64,000 nucleotides of DNA from Bin80 sp965208025 (GTDB lineage: Bacteria; Bacteroidota; Rhodothermia; Rhodothermales; Bin80): assembly GCA_965208025.1 (NCBI GenBank), contig OZ242302.1:992001-1056000 (forward strand). The letters run 5' to 3'. Shown piece after piece: positions 19,301 to 27,414 of the stretch (position 1 is its first letter; each line of letters starts with the position of its first letter). Below the pieces are notes generated by a model, which was given only the letters and a program-made list of their open reading frames with translations, had not been told where the DNA came from and made no database searches. The position numbers and the translations under genes are program-made.

Positions 19301-19766
19301 CGACACCAGCCTGGATCTTGGCCACTTCAGCAGCACCTCGTACGGGGAGGGTAACGATTTCCTCGGCGTCCACAATTTTTGGAACACCGACAGCGTCTTT
19401 CTGGATTAAGGGACGCTCATACTCAATAACCAACTCTTCCAACTCAACACCTCCTTGAAGTTCAAAGTTTAACTCAGTTGTGTATCCAGCATTCACATCA
19501 ATGCCCACAACGGTTTGAGCTTGGAAACCAACAAACTGCGCCTGTACGGTATAGGTGCCCACTGGAATACCAATAATAAAGTAGTTTCCATCAATATCGG
19601 TGGCAGATCCGAGAGTAGTACCAACAAGCACAACCGAAGCACCTGGGAGAGTCTCACCAGTAGTAGCATCAACAACTTGTCCAGCAATTTTGCCAGTCGT
19701 TTGGGCAAATACTGCCGCTGGTAAAACGAATAGAATTAAAGAGAAAAAACTCCATGTACGTAGCAT
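16353..19766 (-). CDS. TonB-dependent outer-membrane receptor with carboxypeptidase-regulatory-like N-terminus
   Basis: A 1137-residue receptor. Signal peptide MLRTWSFFSLILFVLPAAVFAQ, then a carboxypeptidase-regulatory-like domain (GKIAGQVVDATTGETLPGAS, GTTLGSATDIDGNYFIIGIP), a plug domain (ILTIRGGRGGEVTYYVDGV-like block, INARYGDAMSGIINITTKSG) and a large barrel ending GVRFDF with a terminal phenylalanine. The start at 19766 is preferred to an upstream in-frame codon at 19871 because GAGG lies about 8 bases before it and the signal peptide begins there. First gene of a three-gene operon with the secreted protein (17-base gap) and the PorV-like protein (52-base gap). It probably takes up or secretes together with these partners; the ligand is unknown. 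Confidence 0.93.
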   Translation of the reverse strand: MLRTWSFFSLILFVLPAAVFAQTTGKIAGQVVDATTGETLPGASVVLVGTTLGSATDIDGNYFIIGIPVGTYTVQAQFVGFQAQTVVGIDVNAGYTTELNFELQGGVELEELVIEYERPLIQKDAVGVPKIVDAEEIVTLPVRGAAEVAKIQAGVVSREGSSTLNIRGGRGGEVTYYVDGVKNGYRVPQGAVQQQEMLIGSINARYGDAMSGIINITTKSGTPDFFGSVEALSSTQFDAYGYNLVSATLGGPVVGEKLNFFLAGEYTESADFNPRNVVTNQLSDAQIEDLWNAPAGLVVTGEDGSESVVGLPIGLEDGASLLVDINGNPDLSGGGLTFSDGTVIPVAEGSSVQLNPISRAEQLTAADFSESYKKRMRASDNISLNANLTWNILHDARVRAGGTFRNFTGEDSVDRGFRRRYSREVFSPQAASAYDDNRYSAFVNWTQYLSSSTFYEIQASWRGYFDEEYDPRFPRPTSDDLSPLWRYADIDDPVHATIAGYRNLVFVEETRIDDHGTPDDLTDDTEEIVRVPTYVRRYEDGLRIAYETTSGLVGIVGGGSNDYVKQHGHRYRIAASATTQVGLSQLEFGAEYETRISRSWSVSEERAARIFADGSPENIDPGDESANPDGYTSFSDVPLHILDEIMGGPGYNVLGDQQHDSENFVGFQDNDKDKPEEHYFEAPHKPIYYGAFVQNKIEFRDIVLNLGLRVDVWDNNRPVFKDKYARRPIERAGDLGISLPTGIGTDYAVYFSGSDVVGYRDLDGFFFDENGNPAGAGDILLNGLVRRTGTVVTEDMFEDYTPQVTVMPRIGVSFPITDRALFFASYGVVSKRPSEEGPALLNCISSTSCRNNNSLLPEKTTKYELGFRQRLGARQALTISGFFHQINNLIQLRDIRGASPATYSRYENVDFGTVKGLEFDYDLRKTQGVALRANYTLSFAQGTGSGSRTTSSIVWIDETPPNFISPLSFDQRHKINVTLDYSLGEGEGPTLVGTKLLQNFGFNVLFTAGSGFPYTGAQNPIPVNVSRAPLPRGGINEDRLPWTNRIDLRVQRRFEVGNSGTITAFLWMQNILNTVNIQGVYRYSGLPDDDGFLATAGGIQFLESAEPASETLYRFRNRSLGNYGIPRLTRLGVRFDF

Positions 19767-20332
19767 GATAGAACCTCGAGATAATATTTCGTGAGTGAGC
19801 GCAAGACACAACAACCAACTTACTGTAAGGTAGACCAGTGAACCCAAGAGTAGGATTTTCTGGAAGTCCAACGATGAAAATTCTGTTGTTGCTCTCGAAT
19901 GTTTTGTGAGTGAGTGAGTATATTACATTAAGTATAATTGCGTGGAACTTCCACCTCCCAGATCCAAAGTAGAAAACTACTAAATAGTATGATGAACGAC
20001 ACCGCAAACGTTGACAAAATATATCTATAACGTCAAGAGTTCAAGAACCACAGGCGGGCTGAGCGTTTTTTGTGGAAGCAGTAAAGTACTCAGAGGTGGA
20101 GAAAGAAAATTTAGCGTATTCTAAACCATATATTCTAAAATTAATGAAACACTATAATATACAAAAAATCAACTTAACAATTCAAATTCATAGGAAAGAT
20201 GCCCTCCCTGACAAATATTCATATTCTTCATATTCATAGAATTGTGTTTCTAATAGTCCTGATATTGCATATTGCGAATATCATGATAAATTTGAAGGAT
20301 CATGGCCATTCATGATGAGTCACTTGTTCTCA
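19767..20332. other. Intergenic region between engB operon end and TonB receptor operon start
   Basis: 566 bp, AT-rich, with no coding frame that looks real. It must hold the promoter of the leftward TonB receptor operon and the end of the leftward tatA operon. I see several TTGAC-like and TATAAT-like words but no pair with convincing spacing, and no strong terminator hairpin. Confidence 0.4.
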
Positions 20333-20947
20333 TCAGTCTCTGTATTGATTCGTCAAGCAGGGGTTAATTGATGATCCAATTTGATTAAGCAATTCCTGAC
20401 GTCCTTTCCGAAGTAGTGCCGAGGTCACGATAATTGGCAGTTCATTTCCACATTCTATCAAAGCTTGGCCAGCCGTTTGCACGCTTTGGATCACCGAATT
20501 TCCAGACAGCTTGTCCGCTTTGGTGAGAACCAGATAACACTGAGCATTGGTCTTTCGTAAAAGAAGCATAACCTCCCGATCCAGTCTGGTGGGCGCGTGT
20601 CGACTATCTACAAGATGAAGTACGGTACTCAATGTAATTCGTTGTGTGAGATAGTCTGTAATTGTCCTTCTCCATCTGGCTCTGGCCGCCTTACTGACCT
20701 TCGCATAGCCATATCCAGGGACGTCAACAAAATAAACTTCATGATTGACGTTATAAAAATTAAAGGTTTGAGTTTTCCCAGGAGTTGAACTGGTTCGTGC
20801 CAATGATTTTCTTTGACAGAGCATGTTAAGAAGAGTGCTCTTTCCCACATTTGAACGTCCGACAAAGGCAACCTCTGGAAACCCCTCCTCTGGCATCTGC
20901 TCCAGCGTTTCTGCGCTCTTGATAAACGTGATGGTTTTCATGTCCAT
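20333..20947 (-). CDS. engB: Ribosome-biogenesis GTPase EngB/YihA/YsxC
   Basis: A 204-residue TRAFAC-class GTPase needed for large ribosomal subunit assembly. G1 is GRSNVGKS (residues 30-37), the G2 region is TSSTPGKTQ (52-60), G3 is DVPGYG (75-80), G4 is TKAD (142-145), and a G5-like TSALL follows. Length is normal for the family. It is the last gene of a leftward cluster, starting 8 bases after the sucD stop, which suggests co-transcription with tatA, gatA and sucD. Confidence 0.95.
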   Translation of the reverse strand: MDMKTITFIKSAETLEQMPEEGFPEVAFVGRSNVGKSTLLNMLCQRKSLARTSSTPGKTQTFNFYNVNHEVYFVDVPGYGYAKVSKAARARWRRTITDYLTQRITLSTVLHLVDSRHAPTRLDREVMLLLRKTNAQCYLVLTKADKLSGNSVIQSVQTAGQALIECGNELPIIVTSALLRKGRQELLNQIGSSINPCLTNQYRD

Positions 20948-20955
20948 GAACTTGC

Positions 20956-21825
20956 TCAGATACCCAAGCTACGCATGACTTTCCCAATATGAGCAGGATT
21001 CCGCACAATATGAGCGCCTGCGTCAGTGAGTGCAGAAAATTTGTCTTCAGCTGTCCCTTTTCCCCCTGCAATGATAGCTCCTGCATGTCCCATGCGGCGA
21101 CCAGGAGGAGCCGTCGCACCTGCAATAAACGCAATGACTGGTTTCGTCATGTACGCCTTGATGTATTTTGCAGCATCTTCCTCATCCGTCCCGCCGATCT
21201 CTCCAATTAGAACCACCGCCTCGGTCTCGGAGTCTTTTTCAAATAATTGAAGCACATCAATAAAACGAGTCCCAATGACTGGGTCACCACCAATTCCAAT
21301 TGCCGTACTTTGACCAAAGCCTTCACATGTGAGTTGGTGAGCAGCCTCATAGGTCAAGGTTCCAGACCGTGAGATGACTCCGACTGGCCCCTCGGAAAAA
21401 ATCATTGCAGGCATGATTCCTACTTTGGCTTGCTTGGGAGTCAAGATCCCAGGACAATTTGGTCCAATGAGCCGTGAGCCCGAGGATCTTACGAAGTGAA
21501 ATGCCTCAACCATATCCTTGACAGGAATTCCCTCGGTGATACACACAATCAAGGATACACCTGCTGCGGCGGCTTCCATGATAGCATCTTTGGCAAAGGC
21601 AGGAGGGACGAAGATGACAGAGGTGTTGGCATCCTCAGCTTCAACCGCTTCGCTGACCGTATTGAATACGGGACGTTCCAGATGAAGTGTACCTCCCTTG
21701 CTAGGTGTCACCCCTCCAACTACGTTCGTACCAAACTCAATCATCTGTTCGGCATGAAATGTCCCTTCCCTACCTGTAAACCCCTGTACCACTAACCTTG
21801 TATTCTTGTCAATCAAGATGCTCAT
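20956..21825 (-). CDS. sucD: Succinate-CoA ligase (ADP/GDP-forming) subunit alpha
   Basis: TCA-cycle enzyme that makes ATP or GTP from succinyl-CoA with the beta subunit SucC, which is not in this window. The protein starts MSILIDKNTRLVVQGFTGREG, the usual N-terminus, so the start was placed at the ATG at 21825 and not at a GTG four codons upstream. The CoA-binding Rossmann part and the ligase part are complete. The phosphohistidine lies in RRMGHAGAII (about residue 247), and ISRSGTLTYE is the CoA/phosphate loop. It follows gatA with a short gap and precedes engB. Confidence 0.96.
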   Translation of the reverse strand: MSILIDKNTRLVVQGFTGREGTFHAEQMIEFGTNVVGGVTPSKGGTLHLERPVFNTVSEAVEAEDANTSVIFVPPAFAKDAIMEAAAAGVSLIVCITEGIPVKDMVEAFHFVRSSGSRLIGPNCPGILTPKQAKVGIMPAMIFSEGPVGVISRSGTLTYEAAHQLTCEGFGQSTAIGIGGDPVIGTRFIDVLQLFEKDSETEAVVLIGEIGGTDEEDAAKYIKAYMTKPVIAFIAGATAPPGRRMGHAGAIIAGGKGTAEDKFSALTDAGAHIVRNPAHIGKVMRSLGI

Positions 21826-21851
21826 CAATTCATTCACTTAGGTAATATTTA

Positions 21852-23291
21852 TTATTTGGCAGTCCCCATCCGTTCCATGATCGCCTTTCCAAGGCCAAAC
21901 AGCTTTGACTCGCTGAATGGCGGACCGAGAAGTTGAATGCCTACGGGTAATCCTCCCGATGTTTTCCCTGCGGGGACAGACAAACCTGGCCCCCCCGCTA
22001 AGTTTGCTGGCACCGTATTTACATCACTCAAATACATCTTCAGCGTATCATTGCCCCATATTCCAACTCTGGCACCTGCGACAGGAGATACGGGTGTAAG
22101 AAGGACATCTACTTGCTTCCAAGCATCTTGGAAATCATTCTGAATTAGATTACGAACCCGCTTGGCTTTTCCATAGTACGCATCATAGTAGCCCGCTGAA
22201 AGCACATAGGTCCCCAACATGATCCGTCGCTTCACCTCAAATCCAAATCCTTGACTCCGGGTCTGCACAAACATATTCTCGAGTCCTTGACCATCAAGAG
22301 TGCAACGAAGTCCATATTTTACCCCATCATAGCGAGACAGGTTACTTGATGCCTCTGCGGTAGCTAGCACATAGTATGCTGCAATGCCATATTTGGTATG
22401 AGGCATGGATAAAGGCACCAACTCAGCACCCGAGGATTTTAAATTATTCGCAGTTTGATCAACGATCTGCTTGACTTCATCGTCCAATCCTTCCCCATAA
22501 AATTCGGCGGGTATTCCAATTCGTAATCCGTGGATAGATTGATCAGCAATTGGAGGTTCAGTCTCATGGCTAGAATCTATACAGGTTGCATCATTGGGAT
22601 CCCAGCCCGCCATGTGGAAAAGAACCCGTGAAGTAGTGTCAATATCACTTGCCAATGTGCCTACACTATCAAACGAAGATGCAAATGCCACAAGTCCGTA
22701 ACGGCTGACCAATCCGTAGGTGGGCTTAATTCCAACGACACCACAGAAAGCTGCAGGTTGCCGAATGGATCCTCCTGTATCCGAACCAAGCGCCGCATGA
22801 CACATGCCTGCTGCAACCGCAGCAGCAGATCCGCCAGAGGATCCTCCAGAGACGTACTTCAGGTTATGTGGATTCAATGTAGGACCATATACAGAGAATT
22901 CCGTGGTTGCACCCATCGCAAATTCATCGCAATTGGTTCGCCCAACCAGAAGTGCACCAGCCTTACGCAAACGAACGACCGAAGTAGCCTCGTATGGTGG
23001 GCGATAACCCTCTAATATTTTTGACGAACAAGTAACGGGCCACTCAGTGGTGTTAAGAACATCCTTGATTCCAAGAACAAGCCCCTTAAGTGGCAAATCC
23101 TCACCATGAGCGGAAGCTTGATCAATCAATTCGGCGGAGCGATATACGGATTCTTCATCAACATGCGTGAATGCGTTGATTGAAGGATTCTTTGTGTTAA
23201 TTTCGTCCAGTGCTAGTTGAGCAATTTCAACGCAATTGGTCGTTCCCTCGTCTAAGGCACTCCTGCATTCAGCAAATGAGGGCAAAGCCAT
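21852..23291 (-). CDS. gatA: Asp/Glu-tRNA amidotransferase subunit A
   Basis: Amidase-signature subunit of GatCAB, which converts misacylated Glu-tRNA-Gln or Asp-tRNA-Asn to the correct amidated form. The catalytic triad is visible: Lys76 in GIKDVLN, cis-Ser151 in SGGSSGGSAAAVAAG, and Ser175 in GSDTGGSIRQPA. Length of 479 residues is normal. GatB and GatC are not in the window. Because a full glnS is also present, the complex may serve mainly Asn-tRNA here, as in other bacteria with GlnRS; that is inference. The gene lies 34 bases after tatA and just upstream of sucD. Confidence 0.96.
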   Translation of the reverse strand: MALPSFAECRSALDEGTTNCVEIAQLALDEINTKNPSINAFTHVDEESVYRSAELIDQASAHGEDLPLKGLVLGIKDVLNTTEWPVTCSSKILEGYRPPYEATSVVRLRKAGALLVGRTNCDEFAMGATTEFSVYGPTLNPHNLKYVSGGSSGGSAAAVAAGMCHAALGSDTGGSIRQPAAFCGVVGIKPTYGLVSRYGLVAFASSFDSVGTLASDIDTTSRVLFHMAGWDPNDATCIDSSHETEPPIADQSIHGLRIGIPAEFYGEGLDDEVKQIVDQTANNLKSSGAELVPLSMPHTKYGIAAYYVLATAEASSNLSRYDGVKYGLRCTLDGQGLENMFVQTRSQGFGFEVKRRIMLGTYVLSAGYYDAYYGKAKRVRNLIQNDFQDAWKQVDVLLTPVSPVAGARVGIWGNDTLKMYLSDVNTVPANLAGGPGLSVPAGKTSGGLPVGIQLLGPPFSESKLFGLGKAIMERMGTAK

Positions 23292-23325
23292 GTAGAGTCA
23301 CCACGGACGAATAACACCAAAGGGG

Positions 23326-23598
23326 CTACTCAGTAGACTTGGTCGTGCCAGTTGATTGAATCGGTTCCTTCTCTTGAGCAGGAGGGGAATAATTCTGAGC
23401 TTGGTTCTGTGAAGGCTGGCGATACGTAGACGGGCGGTCTTCCACAGTAAGTTCGCGACTGATTTCGCTTGTCGCAGACTTAAACTCACGAATACCTTTT
23501 CCCAATCCACGTGCTACCTCGGGGATCCGCTTAGCCCCGAACAACACTAAAACGATAAGCAGGATCACTGCGATTTCCATAGGTCCGAGTCCAAACAT
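23326..23598 (-). CDS. tatA: Twin-arginine translocase subunit TatA/TatE
   Basis: A 90-residue inner-membrane protein. Residues 5-22 (GPMEIAVILLIVLVLFGA) form the short transmembrane helix, followed by the hinge and the amphipathic helix KRIPEVARGLGKGIREFK, which define TatA/TatE. The rest is a polar glutamine- and proline-rich tail. It forms the pore-like part of the system that exports folded proteins. It is the first gene of the cluster tatA-gatA-sucD-engB. TatB and TatC are not nearby. Confidence 0.93.
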   Translation of the reverse strand: MFGLGPMEIAVILLIVLVLFGAKRIPEVARGLGKGIREFKSATSEISRELTVEDRPSTYRQPSQNQAQNYSPPAQEKEPIQSTGTTKSTE

Positions 23599-23630
23599 GA
23601 TATACCCCGTGATTCAGTTATGAGTAACTA

Positions 23631-23658
23631 ATGATACAATATATAACATTACATTCAA
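23631..23658 (-). promoter_or_regulatory. Possible sigma-70-like promoter for the tatA operon
   Basis: Reverse-strand boxes TTGAAT (23653-23658) and TATCAT (23631-23636) are separated by 16 bases and lie about 35-60 bases before the tatA start. Both boxes deviate from consensus, so this is a moderate match only. Confidence 0.35.
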
Positions 23659-23928
23659 ACTATGTTCCCACCAGTGAACCAAATCCAAGACATAGGTATT
23701 CCAAACCCAAGTTAGCCATTTGTGATGCAAAAAAGCCTCTTTCAAAATTCCCCAATTGGATGATTTTTTGAGGAATTTTCATGACTGGCGGATTTTTGAA
23801 TTGAGGATATCAGGGAACTGATCTGCTCTGGGTTGTATCGTCTTTTTGAGTCACAAACATAAGGAACAGGGATCTCCGAATTTTGTATGTCTGGAATACC
23901 AAAAATCCAACAAATCCCGGAGGATCCC

Positions 23929-25062
23929 ATGTCCCTTACCAAGAAGATACGCGGTTTTTATATTTTCTGCCCACAGGAGTTGTTTCCATGTGTGGAGCAG
24001 AACTATGGGGTGTTGCCCAAACGATTCCGGAAGTTGTTGTTATTGTTTGAGTTGGTGTGTGTGGAGGATCATCTGCCTCGTCCCCGGCTTCGTTCGGTAG
24101 GACGCCCGCCTGCACACCGAGTCTGTCTTGCGCGGTCGTTTTTGGCCAAGATGGCATTAAATATTCCGACGACCTAGGGGTTGCGGGAGCGGTTTCTATC
24201 GGATGTTTTGCTTCGGTCCCTCTGTGGTTGGTCTCGGTCGTGTGATGTACCGAGCGCGCCCACGTTTTCATGTGCATTCCAGGAATTTGCGACGTCGAAA
24301 TTACCGAGTCGGATTCACGAAGCCTTGATCAAACAGGGATATGCGGGAGAGTTAGTGGGTCCTATTTCACGGGATTCAACGGCGATTCAAGCGCGGGAGC
24401 GTCCGGCTCCGAAGGCGCATACATTGAAGCCCGTGAAGCGACGCAAGCGGGGGCGTCCGAAGAAAGGAGAGGAGCGTCCCAAGGCGCCTCGTCGCTTGGA
24501 GCAGCAGTTGAAGATGGAGTTAGGCGAGATGCTGGACGCGTTACCAAAGGATTGTACGGTGGGATGTAAGCGGAACGCGAAGGGCCATACGCAACGATGG
24601 ACGGGCTATAAGCTACACATGGATACGGCGGACGGAGGGGTTCCGATCAGCTGTTTGGTGACCTCTGCTTCGTTGCATGATAGTCAGGCCGCTCTTCCCT
24701 TGGCGTGCTTGACGCAGCAACGGGTGGACAACTGTTATGATCTCATGGACAGCATCTATGACGCGAAGGAGATTATCGCACATCGGAGAGCCTCGGGGCG
24801 TGTACCGATCATTGATCCGAATCCACGTAAGAACAAAGCGGCGGATCGTCGTGAGCAAAAGGCGCAACGTACAGCCGGATTCATTCCTGCGGAGCGGGTT
24901 CGCTACCGGGAACGTTCGACCGTAGAGCGGGCCTTTGGACGGCTCAAAGATGAGTTCGGTGGACGCAATATCCGGGTCCGTGGGCGCGAGAAAGTCCTCT
25001 GTCATTTGATGTTCAGCGTGGTGGTACTCACGGTGGACCAAATGCTACGACTGGTTCAGTAA
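23929..25062 (+). pseudogene. IS5-like DDE transposase with in-frame TAG
   Basis: Same 377-codon frame as the intact gene at 38075-39208, starting MSLTKKIRGFYIF with GGAGGA 7 bases before the ATG. Codon 83 is TAG (24175-24177), where the intact copy has serine (NIPTT-S-GLRER). Beyond it the frame is open to the normal stop. The DDE residues appear in SRDSTAI, LMDSIYD and VERAFGRLKDE. It is inactive unless the stop is read through or translation restarts downstream. Confidence 0.9.
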
Positions 25063-25247
25063 ACCGGCCAGCCAACCCCTGCATAACAGAAGTTAGGCGC
25101 TCTGAACCACAGATGCCGTGGGAGGAATGTGTGAAATCTGCACGGATCGTGGACGAAATTCATCAAACAGAGACCTCCGTGTTGGCAAAACACCGATTGA
25201 ATCCACAAAACACCGAACCCTTGCCGATGATTCGCGTAGTCCGACTA

Positions 25248-26465
25248 GTGTCATGTCACACTTGATATGTCGTAATTATTGTGTTAAATTCCATGTCATA
25301 CCACAATTATATAGAGGCTGGCATGAAACGGTACATAGTAGAATTGGAATCAGGGGAGCGCGGGGAGTTGGAGGCGATCACGCGCAAGGGATCGCATCGT
25401 TCGCAGAAGGTGATCAACGCATTGGTTCTCCTCAATTGCGACAGGAGCAAATACAACGAGCGATGCACGACCGGTGCAGAAATCGCTGGGGTATTGCGCA
25501 TCAGCATGCGCCGGGTGGACCGGGTCAAGAAGCGGTTTGTGGAGGATGGTCTGGAAGCGGCACTTGGGGACCGACAGGGTCGACGTGCTCGCTACCTTCG
25601 CAAGGCAGACGGCGAATTTGAGGCGCGTCTGATCGCGCTCAGTTGCAGCGATCCGCCCGATGGGCACGAGCAGTGGTCGCTTCGCCTGTTAGCGGACCAC
25701 GCAGTGGAACTGGGCTATATCGACAGCGTCTCGCACGAGACGGTGCGGCGGGTTCTAAAAAAACGACCTCAAGCCCTGGCGACGCGTTGGCTAGGTGATT
25801 CCGCCACAACGCAATGCTGACTTCGCAGCAGGAATGGAGCGGGTGCTTGACCTCTACCGGCGTCCGTACGATGCATATTTCCCGCTGGTGTGCATGGACG
25901 AGACCCCACGCCAGCTGATCGGCGAGACGCGCAGGCCCGTCCCGCCAGCCCCGGGACGACCGGCGCGTGAGGACTACGAGTACCGGCGCCTCGGCACCTG
26001 CAATGTGTTCATGGCCACCGAACCCCTGACCGGCTGGCGCCTAACCAAAGTGACCGAGCGTAGGACCAAAGCCGACTGGGCTCACTTTCTGCGCAACATC
26101 GCCGCGCAATTCTCCGGTGCCACCCGAATCACGCTGGTGATGGACAACCTCAACACGCACCGCCCTGGCGCGCTCTACGATACCTTTGAACCCGCTGAGG
26201 CCAAGGCGCTTTGGGATCGCTTTGAATTTGTCTATACCCCCAAGCACGGAAGTTGGCTGAATGTCGCCGAGATCGAAATCAACGTGATGACCCGGCAGTG
26301 CCTCAATCGCCGCATTGATTCCATCGACACGTTACGCAACGAAGTCGCCGCTTGGCAAGCGGCCAGAGACCAAATCCGAGCGAAAGTCGACTGGCAGTTC
26401 ACCACCGACGACGCACGGGTGAAGCTCAAACGTCTCTATCCGACATTTGATGTGTGACGAGACAA
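25248..26465 (+). mobile_element. IS630-family element nested in IS5-like copy 1
   Basis: The element is 1218 bp, bounded by TA on both sides (25246-25247 and 26466-26467), as expected for IS630/Tc1 insertion at a TA target with TA duplication. The ends are inverted repeats: GTGTCATGTCACACTTGAT on the left against TTGTCTCGTCACACATCAA on the right. Comparison with the uninterrupted IS5-like copy shows exactly where the target was. The element is visibly richer in G and C than its surroundings, which suggests recent arrival from another background. Confidence 0.88.
25323..26457 (+). pseudogene. IS630-family transposase, frameshifted and with a nonsense codon
   Basis: The first part (MKRYIVELESGERGELEAI... 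SHETVRRVLKK) holds the helix-turn-helix region (TTGAEIAGVLRISMRRVDRV). The frame is lost at a run of seven A near 25756: with eight A it would continue NDLKPWRRVG as in other IS630 transposases. A TAG follows at about 25792-25794, where a tryptophan is usual, and then the catalytic part runs open from VIPPQRNADF to 26457. Catalytic residues are in VCMDETPRQ, VMDNLNTH and SWLNVAEIE. Two lesions make the gene defective. Confidence 0.82.
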
Positions 26466-26536
26466 TAGATTGAACCAGTTTAATCCGCAATTCAGCGGGG
26501 ACAACAGGAGAAAATAAAGAGTTTTGAGAGAGGCTC

Positions 26537-26775
26537 ATACATAAGAAATAGACTACTTTTGATTGGCCAAATAATTTAGAAGTCAAGCTTTCATCCCCAT
26601 ATACAACGAGTCCTTTGGTACACATTATTCCATCAAAGAGCGCGACCACAGTCAATACGGTACCTGCCCCCAGATGGATCAAGTTTTGACTACCTTCGCG
26701 TTCATAATCTGTATGACGCGCCCACCTGTCTGGTTTACTTGATAATGATCCTTTAAGTGGTACATAACTATGTAT
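26537..26775 (-). pseudogene. Fragment of unrecognised gene cut by the IS5-like insertion
   Basis: A reverse-strand frame from about 26775 to the IS end reads like protein: PLKGSLSSKPDRWARHTDYE, then a hydrophobic stretch LGAGTVLTVVALFDGIMC and VVYGDESLTSKLFGQSK. It has no start codon in good context and ends by running into the IS5-like element. I do not recognise the family. It may be the remains of a gene interrupted by the insertion. Confidence 0.3.
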
Positions 26776-27245
26776 CTACCCACTGTGGGTCTCCGGTGGA
26801 CAAGGATGGGGAATGTTTGGTTTCGTATCTGAGTGGGAGATAGGAGTCTCCCGGAGAGAAAAACTGAACGTTGAGTTGGGACTCACCCAAAAACAACTTT
26901 ATCATCTTGCATTAATGTCTCTGCAAGTCGTAATTCGTTTCCGAATTGATCCAGAATTTGCTGTCTTGATTTCAACCCTCAGAGTTGATTGATTTGCGAT
27001 ACTCTAAGCGGATCTCCTACCTTATAATTTGACTCAATTCGTGAGTATTGTACTTTTTGGGGTTCCCCACGGTTACGAGAGGGGTTCAAGGAGATCTTTG
27101 AATGTATATCCTTCGCCGAAGTGAAAAGCTATCTGGACTTATGGCTGACCAATGTTGAACAGAGATAGACGTCAAGGAGGCCTCAAGGTTAACAAGATGC
27201 CTCGGCGACATTTTGATTGAGTTTGTTGTGGCTTTGCCATAAACA
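26776..27245. other. Non-coding stretch upstream of an IS21-end remnant
   Basis: About 470 bp with many stops in all frames. No gene, RNA or long repeat was recognised. Confidence 0.4.
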
Positions 27246-27395
27246 GCTAAACAGATAGATCAGACATAGACAAAATCATGGAAATCTTCATTGAGGCAGG
27301 GTAGTAAGTTACGAAGCCTCAATGAAATGTGCCTCTCCGCGGTTAAACTTTGGATCCCTAGAGGGGTAAAAAGTCTTGCCGTTGGACATTTGAAT
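27246..27395 (+). repeat. IS21-like 3' end remnant with hairpin, just before the giant surface-protein gene
   Basis: Shares with 37460-37600 the blocks GATCAGACATAGACAAAATC, the hairpin arms TTCATTGAGGC / GCCTCAATGAA (27287-27297 and 27316-27326), AATGAAATGTGC and GGTTAAACTTTGGAT. The loop between the arms differs from that in the intact element. The remnant stops 2-20 bases before the start codon of the next gene, so it now forms that gene's 5' leader. Confidence 0.7.
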
Positions 27396-27414
27396 CATGC
27401 AAGGATTGCCCTCT

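Larger units (their letters stand above)
23733..26536 (+). mobile_element. IS5-like element copy 1, interrupted by an IS630 element
   Basis: The left end (AGCCTCTTTCAAAATTCC, near 23733) and the right end (TTTTGAGAGAGGCTC, to 26536) match the inverted ends of the intact copy at 37821-39404. The transposase frame runs rightward from 23929. The 3' non-coding part is split by an IS630-family element at 25248-26465; on both sides the sequence continues exactly as in the intact copy (CGCGTAGTCCGAC, then GATTGAACCAGTTTAA). No matching target duplication is visible at the outer ends, so one end may have been altered. Confidence 0.85.
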
